Assembly (NCBI RefSeq): GCF_001952855.1
Contig: NZ_LPNO01000001.1
Coordinates: forward strand, 256,101 to 320,100
Reading direction: 5' to 3'
Length of the DNA: 64,000 bases
DNA from: Pseudomonas sp. ATCC PTA-122608
GTDB taxonomy: Bacteria; Pseudomonadota; Gammaproteobacteria; Pseudomonadales; Pseudomonadaceae
In this document: piece by piece, positions 28,035 through 36,983 of the stretch
How positions within the stretch are numbered: the stretch's first letter is position 1
Layout of the letters: every line of letters starts with the position of its first letter
Made by a program: the position numbers and the translations under genes
The notes under the pieces: generated by a model
Seen by the model: the letters and a program-made list of their open reading frames with translations, nothing else
Databases searched by the model: none
What the model was told of the DNA's origin: nothing

Positions 28035-29981
28035 ATGTTATTCAACCAATCGTCACGCCTGGCCAAGATCACCAGTCCCCTGGGGCCGGATGTGCTGCTG
28101 CTCAATGAAATGGGCGGCGGTGAAGAGTTGGGTCGGCTGTTCAATTTTGAACTGCAGTTGACCTCGCTGGACGCCAACATCGACCTCAACCAGTTGCTGG
28201 GCAAGCCGATGAGCCTGAACCTGCAACTGGCGGACGGTGGCGAGCGGCACTTCCACGGCATCGTCGCCCGCTGCAGCCAGAACATCGACCAGGGCCAGTT
28301 CGCCAGCTATCAGGTGACTTTGCGCCCGTGGCTGTGGCTGCTGAGCCGCACCTCCGACTGCCGGATTTTCCAGAACCTGAGCATCCCGCAGATCATCAAG
28401 CAGGTGTTCCGCGACCTGGGTTTTTCCGACTTCGAAGACGCCTTGAGCCGGCCGTACCGCGAGTGGGAATACTGCGTGCAGTACCGCGAGACCAGCTTCG
28501 ATTTCGTCAGCCGCTTGATGGAACAGGAAGGCATCTACTACTTCTTCCGCCACGAGCAGGACCGCCACGTGCTGGTGCTGGCCGATGCCTACGGTGCCCA
28601 CGCCAACGTGCCCGGCTACGCCTCGGTGCCTTACTACCCCAAGGACGAGCAGCAGCGCGAACGCGACCATATGCACAACTGGCACTTGGCGCAGGAAGTG
28701 CAGCCCGGCTCCCTTGAGCTCAACGACTACGACTTCCAGCGCCCCAGCGCCAGCATCGACGTACGCTCGGCCATGCCGCGCCCGCACACCGCCGGCGATT
28801 ACCCGCTGTACGACTACCCCGGCACCTACGTCAAAAGCGAAGACGGCGAACACTACGCACGCACCCGCATCGAAGCCCTGCAAACCCTGCACGAACAAGT
28901 GGAGTTCAGCGGCAACGCACGGGGCCTGGGTTCCGGCCACCTGTTCAGCCTCACCGGCTTCAGCCGCCGCGACCAGAACCGCGAATACCTGATCGTCGGC
29001 GCCCGCTACTACATCTCCCAGGAAAGCCTCGAAAGCGGCGGTGGCGCAGCCTCGGCCCAGTTCGAAAGCACCCTGACCTGCATCGACGCGCAACAGAGTT
29101 TCCGCCCGCTGGCCAACACCTACCGGCCCATCGTCAAAGGCCCGCAAACGGCGCTGGTGGTGGGCCCCAAAGGCGAAGAAATCTGGACCGACCAATATGG
29201 CCGGGTCAAGGTGCATTTCTATTGGGACCGTCACGACCAGTCCAACGAAAACAGCTCGTGCTGGATTCGTGTATCGCAGTCATGGGCCGGGAAAAACTGG
29301 GGCTCCATGCAGATTCCACGGATTGGTCAGGAAGTGATTGTGAGCTTTCTCGAGGGTGATCCGGACCGGCCGATCATTACCGGCCGCGTGTACAACGCCG
29401 AGCAGACGGTGCCTTACGACTTGCCGGAAAACGCCACCCAAAGCGGGATGAAGAGCCGCTCCAGCAAAGGCGGCACGCCGGCCAACTTCAATGAAATCCG
29501 CATGGAGGACAAGAAGGGGTTGGAGCAGTTGTACATCCATGCCGAGCGTAACCAGGACATCGTGGTTGAGGTGGATGAAAGTCATTCGGTGGGGCATGAC
29601 CGGAACAAGAGTATTGGGCATAACGAGACGGTGACGATTGGCAGTAACCGCCTGCGGGTTGTGCGCAACAACGACACCGTGATTGTGGGCGGTGCCAAGT
29701 CTGACAGTGCCGCCACGACCTACACCATCGAGGCGGGCGACAGTATTCGCCTGGTGTGCGGCGCCAGTGTGATTGAGCTCAAGGCCGGTGGAGACATCAA
29801 CCTGACCTGTGGCTCGTTCAACCTGTTTTCCACCGGCAGCAGCAAAATCCAGACGAAGGGCAAACTGGATATCAACGTGGGCAGTGACAAGGGCACGGTG
29901 CCCGGTGCCCAAGGCGTGCAAAGCACGATCAAGTCCGCCGTCGAATCAAAATTCCCTGGCAAGCCCGGCGCTGGTCAATAA
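28035..29981 (+). CDS. vgrG: VgrG spike protein
   Basis: A 648-residue VgrG. The gp27-like part includes WLLSRTSDCRIFQNLS and YRETSFDFVSRLMEQEG, then the gp5-like OB fold (DQYGRVKVHFYWDRH, WAGKNWGSMQIPRIGQEV) and a C-terminal beta-helix with RNQDIVVEVDESHSVGHDR. It ends soon after the helix, with no obvious added effector domain. It trimerises at the tip of the Hcp tube and would carry the PAAR-Rhs effector encoded downstream. Confidence 0.96.
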   Translation: MLFNQSSRLAKITSPLGPDVLLLNEMGGGEELGRLFNFELQLTSLDANIDLNQLLGKPMSLNLQLADGGERHFHGIVARCSQNIDQGQFASYQVTLRPWLWLLSRTSDCRIFQNLSIPQIIKQVFRDLGFSDFEDALSRPYREWEYCVQYRETSFDFVSRLMEQEGIYYFFRHEQDRHVLVLADAYGAHANVPGYASVPYYPKDEQQRERDHMHNWHLAQEVQPGSLELNDYDFQRPSASIDVRSAMPRPHTAGDYPLYDYPGTYVKSEDGEHYARTRIEALQTLHEQVEFSGNARGLGSGHLFSLTGFSRRDQNREYLIVGARYYISQESLESGGGAASAQFESTLTCIDAQQSFRPLANTYRPIVKGPQTALVVGPKGEEIWTDQYGRVKVHFYWDRHDQSNENSSCWIRVSQSWAGKNWGSMQIPRIGQEVIVSFLEGDPDRPIITGRVYNAEQTVPYDLPENATQSGMKSRSSKGGTPANFNEIRMEDKKGLEQLYIHAERNQDIVVEVDESHSVGHDRNKSIGHNETVTIGSNRLRVVRNNDTVIVGGAKSDSAATTYTIEAGDSIRLVCGASVIELKAGGDINLTCGSFNLFSTGSSKIQTKGKLDINVGSDKGTVPGAQGVQSTIKSAVESKFPGKPGAGQ

Positions 29982-29996
29982 CGAGATTTCTCCACC

Positions 29997-30431
29997 ATGA
30001 ATTACCTGATCAACGAAGCCCAATTCACCCTGCCCGATGCAGAGGTGCAGGACACCTCGATCAACATTCTCAAGTTCGCCAAGCTGGGCACCACGCTGGT
30101 GGTCAGCCGCAGCCCGTTGGCAGATGGCGAGACCTTACACAGCAACTTCGAGGGCCAGCTTAAAAAACTTGAGCAGCAAGTCAAAGACCTTCGTTATTCG
30201 CCGGCGCAAGCCGTCAAGGTGGGGCCAGCGCAGGACATCGACGCCTTTGAGGTGCAGAACCGTTTCAACAAAGGCAGTGACAATATTTACCAATATCAGC
30301 TGGCGATGCAGATACCCGGCACACGCCGCTTGATTGCCCTGAGCTACGTTAAGACCCAGCCCCTGGGGCCTGCCGAAGCGGCACATTGGGCAACGCTCAA
30401 GAACACGCTTAACTTCGTCGCCACGCCCTGA
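29997..30431 (+). CDS. Eag-family effector chaperone (DUF1795, DcrB-like)
   Basis: A 144-residue protein with the DcrB-like DUF1795 fold (YLINEAQFTLPDAEVQD, then RRLIALSYVKTQP near the C-terminus). Eag chaperones hold the N-terminal membrane helices of PAAR effectors and load them on VgrG. Its place between vgrG and an rhs gene with a membrane N-terminus is the standard arrangement, so its client is almost certainly the next gene. Confidence 0.9.
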   Translation: MNYLINEAQFTLPDAEVQDTSINILKFAKLGTTLVVSRSPLADGETLHSNFEGQLKKLEQQVKDLRYSPAQAVKVGPAQDIDAFEVQNRFNKGSDNIYQYQLAMQIPGTRRLIALSYVKTQPLGPAEAAHWATLKNTLNFVATP

Positions 30432-30445
30432 GTAGAGTCTGAACA

Positions 30446-33400
30446 ATGAGTGAAGACCTCTGGGCTGCCCGCGAAGGCGACGCGCTGCTGCACACCTCGG
30501 TGATGGCCGATATTCTCGGCGGCGTGCTGGAAGTGGCGGCCTATGCCGCACTCACTACCGTGGGCTGCCTGGCCGTTGCAGGGGCGGTTTTCCTCGCGAC
30601 CGGTGCGACCATCGCCACAGGCGGCGTTGCATTGGTTTTGGTAGTGGGGGCAGTCGTTGGGATCACCGCAGGGCTCACAGGGGCCGACCTGAAAATATCC
30701 AGTTGGTGCGAGTCCGCCGCCAACTGGGTTTTCCCGCCGGTGATCGATGCCTTCATCACCAGCGGTTCGGACAACGTCTTCATCAATGGCAAAAAAGCTG
30801 CCCGCGCCGCTGGCAAGATGACTGCTGTTCCGGTCGCACCCAGCGAACCGCCAGCCCCCAGCTTCCTGGACATGGCCGGGGAGTTTTTCTCACAGATGTG
30901 GCGCCCGACCGTCGCCTCCCCCGCCCCTGGCACCGAGCCTTGCCCGCTGGACACTGTGGCGTGCAACAAGCACCCGCCCATGCCCCTGCAATTCATTGCC
31001 GAGGGGTCCAGCTCGGTGTTCATCAACGGGCAGCCTGCGGCACGCAGTGGCGATCGCAGTACGTGCGACGCCAAGATTGGTACAGCCCCGGGCCTGATCT
31101 CGCCGGATGTGCGCATCGGTGGCGGGACCATCGTGGTGCAAGAGATTCGTAGCGGCAAGACGCCGGGCGTGGGTTTGGCGATTGCGGTGGTGATGGCGTT
31201 GCGGGGCAACCTGAAATGTTTCTGGACCAAGCTGCCGTGCCTGGTTGGTGGCTTGGTGGTGGGCGGTGCCATTTCTTATGCAACCAGCAAGGTTACCTCT
31301 GCGCTCAAGAGCGCCATGAATGGCTCGCCCAATCCGGTTCACAGCGCGACCGGGGCCAAGGTCCTGGGTGGGGACGAGGAGCTGGATTTCGTGCTGCCGG
31401 GTTTGCTCCCGATAGATTGGCAGCGTTTCTACAGCAGCCTCGACACACGCCAGGACGGTCTCTTCGGCGCGGGCTGGAGCGTTGCGTATGAAGTGTCGAT
31501 CGAGATAGATGCAGACGAAAACCTGCTCTACATCGATGAGCAAGGGCGCCGCCTGGAGATCGGCTACATCCCCTTGTCCGGCGGAGCATTCGACCCGGGC
31601 GAAGGCCTTGCGGTCAGGCGCAGTGCCGACGGCGCGGTATTGATCGAGAGCATCGACGGCCTGTATCGCCTGTTCGAGCCCGACCCACTGAACAGCGCGC
31701 GGATGCGTCTGCAGCTGCTGGGTGATCGCAATGAAGGGCGGATCGTTCTCGACTACGACACTCAGGGGCGGCTGTATCGCCTGCGCGACACCCATGACTT
31801 GATGCACGTCGAGCTGAGCTACTCGACCGAATATCCACGGCGCGTGAGCCACATCGAACGGCGTTACCTGCGCCAGGACCATTTCGATGCGCGCAGCGAC
31901 GTGCTCGTCAGCTACCGCTATGACAGCAACGGCGACCTGGCTGAAGTGTTGGACGTGCAAGGTACCACCCTTCGACGCTTTGCTTATGACAATGGCCGGC
32001 GAATGGTCGAACACCAGTTGCCGAGTGGCCTGCGCTGCTTCTATCAATGGAGTGCAGTGACCGGACCCCACGGTGACGAGTGGCGCGTGAGCCGCCACTG
32101 GACAGATGCAGGCGATGAATACACCTTCGACTACGATCTCGACGCAGGCATTACCCGCGTGACCGATGGCCTGATGCGCGTCAGCACACGAGAGTGGAAC
32201 CCGCAGTACCAGATCACTCGCTACGTCGACAACCTGGGCCATACGTGGCAGTTCGAGTGGAGCGAAGATCGCCAGCTGCTCGGCGCGATTGACCCGCAAA
32301 ACGGTCAGTGGCGCTTCAATTACGATGAGTCCGGCAACCTGAGCGCGGTGATCGACCCGCTGTCCAGAACCAGCGGCACGCAGTGGCTCGCGCACTGGGC
32401 ATTGCCCCAAGTAGAGACCGACCTTGCGGGCAACAGTTGGCATTACCGCTACGATCAGCGAGGCAACTGCATCGAGGAAATCGACCCGCTGGGCAATAGC
32501 ACGCGCTATGTCTACGACGGGTTCGGTCAACCGGTGCGCATCATCGATGCCACGGAAAAAACCAAAACGCTGCATTGGAACGAATGGAGCCAACTGGTCG
32601 AAGCGGTGGATTGCTCGGGTTATCCCACCCGTTATCAATACGACGCCTTCGGCAATCTGGTGGTGCAGACCAATGCGGAAGGTGAGTCGGTTCGCTACCG
32701 GTACGGTCCTCAGGGGCTATTGCTGGAATGCCAGCTCCCGGATGGCCGCGTGGAACAGTTCCAACGCAGCGCCAGCGGTTACCTGACGGCCCATGTCGAC
32801 CCGGCCGGCAGCACCACGCGCTATGCCTATGACCTGCGTGGCCTGGTCAAACAACGCTGGGATGCGCACAACCGCACGGTCATGTTCGACCATGACGCCT
32901 ATGGCCGATTGCGCAGGCTGACCAATGAGAACGGCGAAAGCTATCGCTTTGAGTGGGATGCATGCGACCGCATGGTGCGGCAGCAAGACCTCGACCAGAG
33001 TCAGCGCTGCTACACCTATGATCCGCTGGATGATGTTGTCGCCGTGGACTTCCTGCCGGGGACGGAAGGCGAGCCGGTAGCGCCGTTGTCACACCAATTT
33101 CAGCGAGATCCGGTTGGACGTCTGGTGAGCAAAGTGACAGCGGACGGTTCCACCGTTTATGAACATGATCTGAACGACCAACTGGTCGGCGTCACGTTCA
33201 CCGCGCTTGACGGTCAGCAGCAGCGACTGGGTTTCAGCTACGACGCGCTGGGGCAACTGCTGCAGGAGCAAAGCACAGCGGGCTCCTTGCAGCATCACTA
33301 CGACGAATTGGGGAACCTGATTCAGACCCAGTTGCCCGACGGTCGATGGCTGAACCGCCTCTACTACGGCAGCGGTCACCTGCATCAGTTGAATCTCGAT

Positions 33401-34759
33401 GGGAAGGTCATCAGCGACTTTGAGCGTGATCGTCTGCATCGCGAAGTGCAGCGCACTCAAGGTCAACTCAGAACGAACACCGCGTATGACCGCAGTGGCA
33501 GGGTTCGCTCGCGCCAGCGTCGCAGTATTGACCAACCGTGGCAGTTGCCGCCGTTGGTTGAAACTGACTACAGCTACGATCCCAGCGATAACCTGATCGG
33601 GCGTCGGCGTGTTGACCGTGTTCATGATCGTCAAGAGCAGTTCGGTTACGACAGTACCGAACGTATTCTCGCAAGCCACCAGGTAGGCCAGACCGAGACC
33701 TTTGCTTATGACGCGGCAGCCAACCTGCTCGACGGCCCACGACAGGGTGGCTTGGTAAGGCATAACAGGCTGCTCACCTACCAAGATAAACGCTATAAAT
33801 ACGATGCTTTTGGTCGAATGATTGAAAAGCGTAGTGCTGCTCGAGGGTTGCAGCGGTTTGCCTACGACGCAGAAAACCGACTGGTTGAAGTGCACAACGA
33901 AAACGGCAATGTGGTCAGGATGACCTACGACCCATTGGGCCGTCGCACTGAAAAAACAGAGCATGACAACGATGGCTATCCACTGGGCGTAACGCGCTTC
34001 ACCTGGGACGGATTACGCCTGCTGCAGGAACATAAACACAGTCAAACCAGCCTCTATATTTATGAGGAAGAGGGTTACGAACCCCTTGCGCGGGTCGACG
34101 GTATCGGGCCGCTGCAAAAAATCCGCTACTACCACAACGACCTCAGTGGCTTGCCGGAGCAGCTAACCGACGGCGATGGCCATGATGTTTGGCGCGCGAC
34201 TTATCGGGTGTGGGGTAACACGCTGAGGGAAGAGCGCGAGCCTTCCTATATCGAAGACCAGAATTTGCGGTTTCAGGGGCAATACCTAGATCGGGAGATC
34301 GGGCTGCACTACAACACGTTTCGGTTTTATGACCCTGACATAGGTCGCTTTACGACACCCGACCCGATTGATTTGAAAGGTGGGCTCAACCTTTATCAGT
34401 ACGCCCCCAACCCATTCACCTGGATCGATCCTTTTGGCTGGGCATGTGGTCACCATGGGCATCACTCCGATCCCAAATTCATGGGTGGTAAACATAACCA
34501 AAAACTGACTAGGCTCACCGACTCTGATCACAAACAGCTTCACCGTGACATGAATGATTTCTTGGTCGGGAAAACAAAAATTATCAATGGGAGTCCTGTA
34601 CATATGCGGCCCCAACGAGGTAACAGCGGAGCCAAAATTCAAGCAAACTTCACCAGGACTGAAAGGCTCCAAGCGCTTGCTGACTTCTACAAAGGAAAAG
34701 GGGCACAATACAAAGATGCTGTTATCGACTTCTTCACACAACACCCGGGACTAAAGTAG
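30446..34759 (+). CDS. prePAAR-PAAR-Rhs effector with C-terminal nuclease-like toxin
   Basis: A 1437-residue polymorphic effector. Residues 7-16 (AAREGDALLH) match the prePAAR motif AARxxDxxxH, followed by hydrophobic helices near residues 30-80 and a PAAR region with two SxxVFINGxxAAR repeats. A second hydrophobic stretch (about 245-285) precedes the Rhs shell with many YD repeats (for example RYVYDGFGQPV). The shell closes with PDPIDLKGG and WIDPFGW, where Rhs proteins are cut or end. The last 105 residues, beginning GHHGHHSDPKFMGG and with DHKQLHRDMNDF, are a variable toxin resembling His-rich HNH/Endo VII-type domains; the exact family is not settled. It is loaded by the Eag protein and delivered on VgrG. 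Base composition drops sharply in AT-rich direction inside the toxin part, as expected for an exchanged module. Confidence 0.93.
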   Translation: MSEDLWAAREGDALLHTSVMADILGGVLEVAAYAALTTVGCLAVAGAVFLATGATIATGGVALVLVVGAVVGITAGLTGADLKISSWCESAANWVFPPVIDAFITSGSDNVFINGKKAARAAGKMTAVPVAPSEPPAPSFLDMAGEFFSQMWRPTVASPAPGTEPCPLDTVACNKHPPMPLQFIAEGSSSVFINGQPAARSGDRSTCDAKIGTAPGLISPDVRIGGGTIVVQEIRSGKTPGVGLAIAVVMALRGNLKCFWTKLPCLVGGLVVGGAISYATSKVTSALKSAMNGSPNPVHSATGAKVLGGDEELDFVLPGLLPIDWQRFYSSLDTRQDGLFGAGWSVAYEVSIEIDADENLLYIDEQGRRLEIGYIPLSGGAFDPGEGLAVRRSADGAVLIESIDGLYRLFEPDPLNSARMRLQLLGDRNEGRIVLDYDTQGRLYRLRDTHDLMHVELSYSTEYPRRVSHIERRYLRQDHFDARSDVLVSYRYDSNGDLAEVLDVQGTTLRRFAYDNGRRMVEHQLPSGLRCFYQWSAVTGPHGDEWRVSRHWTDAGDEYTFDYDLDAGITRVTDGLMRVSTREWNPQYQITRYVDNLGHTWQFEWSEDRQLLGAIDPQNGQWRFNYDESGNLSAVIDPLSRTSGTQWLAHWALPQVETDLAGNSWHYRYDQRGNCIEEIDPLGNSTRYVYDGFGQPVRIIDATEKTKTLHWNEWSQLVEAVDCSGYPTRYQYDAFGNLVVQTNAEGESVRYRYGPQGLLLECQLPDGRVEQFQRSASGYLTAHVDPAGSTTRYAYDLRGLVKQRWDAHNRTVMFDHDAYGRLRRLTNENGESYRFEWDACDRMVRQQDLDQSQRCYTYDPLDDVVAVDFLPGTEGEPVAPLSHQFQRDPVGRLVSKVTADGSTVYEHDLNDQLVGVTFTALDGQQQRLGFSYDALGQLLQEQSTAGSLQHHYDELGNLIQTQLPDGRWLNRLYYGSGHLHQLNLDGKVISDFERDRLHREVQRTQGQLRTNTAYDRSGRVRSRQRRSIDQPWQLPPLVETDYSYDPSDNLIGRRRVDRVHDRQEQFGYDSTERILASHQVGQTETFAYDAAANLLDGPRQGGLVRHNRLLTYQDKRYKYDAFGRMIEKRSAARGLQRFAYDAENRLVEVHNENGNVVRMTYDPLGRRTEKTEHDNDGYPLGVTRFTWDGLRLLQEHKHSQTSLYIYEEEGYEPLARVDGIGPLQKIRYYHNDLSGLPEQLTDGDGHDVWRATYRVWGNTLREEREPSYIEDQNLRFQGQYLDREIGLHYNTFRFYDPDIGRFTTPDPIDLKGGLNLYQYAPNPFTWIDPFGWACGHHGHHSDPKFMGGKHNQKLTRLTDSDHKQLHRDMNDFLVGKTKIINGSPVHMRPQRGNSGAKIQANFTRTERLQALADFYKGKGAQYKDAVIDFFTQHPGLK

Positions 34760-35322
34760 TGACTAAATTCCTAACCATTGCCTACGACTTAAGTGCCATA
34801 AATAATCATGCCTATTTTTTTGAGGGGGCACCTGAAAATATATTTTGTAAAACCTGCGGTTGCTGTATCGACCCCGGCTACCTCCCTGCTGAGCTTAAAA
34901 CATCTAACAAAGCTGATATTGGCGCAACGTATGATCGACGCTTCATCGCGTCACTGCGATTCAAGGAATATATTGAAAGCTTAAAGCTGGATGTTGACTT
35001 CTCATTGATCAATGAAAAAAAACAGCTCTTTCTCATCCAGCCAAAACATGTCATCAGCTATAGTGCTCAACAGCAGGAAAACCTCTGCAGTACCTGTCAT
35101 CAGTACTTTGACTGTGTGGCCCCTCTCCCAATCTTTTATCAGGAAACTGGCAAACCACTTGAGTATGGGATGTTTTTCACAAGTATTGGCTTTGGTAGCG
35201 GCAAGGAAAAGAGCCCTTCCATTATTCTCGGTATCGAAACGGCACTTGAGATTAAAAGCGCGATAAAATCATTAAAATTGAGAGGAGCCGACATCAGTAA
35301 AATTATTTCGCCTCAAAATTAA
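34759..35322 (+). CDS. Probable immunity protein for the Rhs toxin
   Basis: A 187-residue protein starting at a GTG that shares one base with the rhs stop (TAGTG), the usual place for a cognate immunity gene. No signal peptide is seen, so it would act in the cytoplasm, which fits a nuclease toxin. Two CxxC pairs (Cys30/Cys33, with Cys35 and Cys36 beside them, and Cys110/Cys113) could bind zinc; this resembles proteins annotated as double-CxxCG motif proteins. The gene is AT-rich compared with the T6SS genes. Specific neutralisation of the toxin is inferred from position only. Confidence 0.75.
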   Translation: MTKFLTIAYDLSAINNHAYFFEGAPENIFCKTCGCCIDPGYLPAELKTSNKADIGATYDRRFIASLRFKEYIESLKLDVDFSLINEKKQLFLIQPKHVISYSAQQQENLCSTCHQYFDCVAPLPIFYQETGKPLEYGMFFTSIGFGSGKEKSPSIILGIETALEIKSAIKSLKLRGADISKIISPQN

Positions 35323-35340
35323 TGATTATAACGGTATAGG

Positions 35341-35373
35341 TTTATTTAGATTAACGGCCATAAGATAAATTAG
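35341..35373. repeat. Upstream copy of a diverged direct repeat
   Basis: TTTATTTAGATTAA then CCATAAGATAAATTAG matches 37766-37799 with a few substitutions and one single-base indel. It lies about 30 bases before the start at 35404. Confidence 0.7.
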
Positions 35374-35403
35374 CCTCCTTACTCGCCCGAAGCGAACACT
35401 GCA

Positions 35404-35811
35404 ATGAGTCTGAATATACTTATCCTACAAGAAAGTGACGAGGCTACCCTGAATGAGGGCATTCGTATCCGCCATCTGGGCCACCACATCACGCAGATAT
35501 TCATGACACTGTCGCTCAAGGTAAACATTAACGGCAGTAGTAAAATCGTTGTTTCTTTAGGCCCCCGCGGCGACGAAGACTTGTTTGATAATGTGCTGGG
35601 CGTGACAAACATATTCATAGAAGACTTCGACTTTAAACATTTTTTATCCTTAGATCGTCTCAGCCAAGACAAAAAAATGTTAGAGACATTACGAAGTGCG
35701 CTCATTGATATTGCCACAAAAAAAGGAAACAACGAGACCACTGTTGAAATCATAAACTCTACTGCTGACGGCGTCCTAGACGCGCATTTTCAGCTGGAAA
35801 CCCCCTATTAA
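35404..35811 (+). CDS. Small orphan protein, possible immunity protein or its N-terminal part
   Basis: A 135-residue AT-rich protein (MSLNILILQESDEATLNEGI) with no recognised family and no signal peptide or membrane segment. It sits behind the rhs toxin-immunity pair in the array of small genes. It ends at a TAA next to a run of A, and a coding-like segment in another frame follows at 35820-36053. The two may once have been one protein of about 210 residues broken by frameshifts. If it works alone it is a candidate orphan immunity protein. Confidence 0.5.
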   Translation: MSLNILILQESDEATLNEGIRIRHLGHHITQIFMTLSLKVNINGSSKIVVSLGPRGDEDLFDNVLGVTNIFIEDFDFKHFLSLDRLSQDKKMLETLRSALIDIATKKGNNETTVEIINSTADGVLDAHFQLETPY

Positions 35812-35819
35812 AAAATTAG

Positions 35820-36053
35820 CAAAAAAACAGTAAAGACAAAAAGCACAGAATCACTATTTTCAGGCTCTTGAACGCAGAAATCGGAGAAAGCTGGTATTGC
35901 GATGTACAGGGGCCAACAAAAAACAAAACTTGGATGCATGAGATTCCAAGTTTCATTGATCGAAGTGATTTTTTCAAAAATGCAGAACTTCATGAAAACA
36001 GTTACAAGGTCAAAAATCGTTTAGGCAATGTCGCTTTTGAGCTGACGATTTGA
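35820..36053 (+). pseudogene. Remnant coding segment after the 135-residue gene
   Basis: Open in one frame from 35820, with a possible TTG start at 35868. The translated part (ITIFRLLNAEIGESWYCD, then a region ending YKVKNRLGNVAFELTI) reads like the C-terminal end of a globular protein rather than a complete small protein. No good ribosome binding site is seen. It is best explained as the frameshifted end of the gene at 35404, though an independent short gene is possible. Confidence 0.4.
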
Positions 36054-36159
36054 TTATGAATTACAAAGCAGAGTTAATAAAGCGGAGCTCGCAGAGCTTA
36101 AAAAGGAAGTGCTAGACCCCACATCCGCTCTTAACAAAATTTTGAGGATGGTTGATTAA
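36052..36159 (+). pseudogene. C-terminal toxin-tail-like remnant before the Imm11-like gene
   Basis: An open stretch reading DYELQSRVNKAELAELKKEV and continuing for 15 more residues, with an in-frame stop just upstream at 36043-36045 and no start codon of its own. It ends in TAATG, sharing one base with the start of the next gene, exactly as a toxin tail overlaps its immunity gene. Removing one T near 36050 would also join it to the previous segment. It is probably the last piece of a displaced toxin module. Confidence 0.4.
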
Positions 36160-36745
36160 TGAACTATTTCAAGCTCAATCCAAATGTCAGCAGTGAGAAA
36201 TGGGATGGTTACGTCAATCTTGGAGAGCTCATTTACAAGGGCGAAGAGGTCGATGACATAGCGCTTTCCAATAGCCGAGCACCGTGCAATTTGAAACCGT
36301 TGCATTATGAAATTCTTGTCGACGGTATAACCGCCCCGGTCAACACAATCGGAGCCGACTTCTTCGTATTCGATGAGTCTATTAAAGGGCTGGATAACCT
36401 GGCGACCGAGCGTGTGCAATATTTGCGCATCACCCACGAAAGCCAAAAAGTACGTTACCGACTCTTGCATGCCTACAATTATGTCGACTGCGTCGATTGG
36501 GCCTTATCCAAATACGAAGCTTGGCCCGAAGATCACGTGGCCAAGGAATGGCAAAATCCAAGAGGACGTTTTTTTTCGAACCGGTACTGATCGCCGAAAA
36601 AATCCCTGAGAGTGCTGAGGTCTTTCGTTTGGTGGGCTGGGGAGGAGCGTTCAATATCATCATTGGAGAAGCGTACAAAGAGAAATTGCTAGAGTTAGAT
36701 TTCGATCACTCTTTTTTGGAGTTCCATCCCATCATCCTCATGTAA
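36159..36745 (+). pseudogene. Imm11-like (DUF1629) immunity gene with a frameshift
   Basis: The first part (MNYFKLNPNVSSEKWDGYVN) runs in one frame to the eight-T run at 36569-36576; the protein then continues in another frame (FEPVLIAEKIPESAEVFRLV through HSFLEFHPIILM) to the stop at 36745. With seven T the two parts join as GRFFEPVLIAEK, giving about 194 residues with the look of Imm11-family proteins. As written, the first frame stops at 36590. The shift may be a true inactivating mutation, a slippage site, or a homopolymer error in the assembly. Confidence 0.65.
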
Positions 36746-36816
36746 TTGGAGAATTATCATAGGATCTAAGGCGAGGGTTCAAGCGCAATGTCCAAGCACG
36801 CTCTAAGAGATCGGAC

Positions 36817-36975
36817 ATGAACCAGCTGACTGACTGTCACGTTTTCCGGGGCGCGGAGATGGCTGTTGCTGAAAAGAAATCCGCCTCGATTGAGGCTGAC
36901 GGCGCGGAGGATTTCGCCCGCCAGCTTTACGAAGACGAAGACCATTTACCCTTAGGATTGGGGCAATGGTTATGA
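36817..36975 (+). CDS. Short reading frame, possible toxin remnant
   Basis: A 52-residue frame (MNQLTDCHVFRGAEMAVAEK and ending DEDHLPLGLGQWL) too short to be a usual gene; the frame is open back to 36763. Its composition is more GC-rich than its neighbours. It ends inside the start region of the pentapeptide-repeat gene, the arrangement expected of a toxin tail followed by its immunity gene. No family was recognised and expression is not shown. Confidence 0.35.
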   Translation: MNQLTDCHVFRGAEMAVAEKKSASIEADGAEDFARQLYEDEDHLPLGLGQWL

Positions 36976-36983
36976 GGAATATT

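Noticed and set aside
30446..34759. YD repeats in the effector read as a separate tandem-repeat region
   Set aside because: They are the normal Rhs shell repeats of one intact protein.
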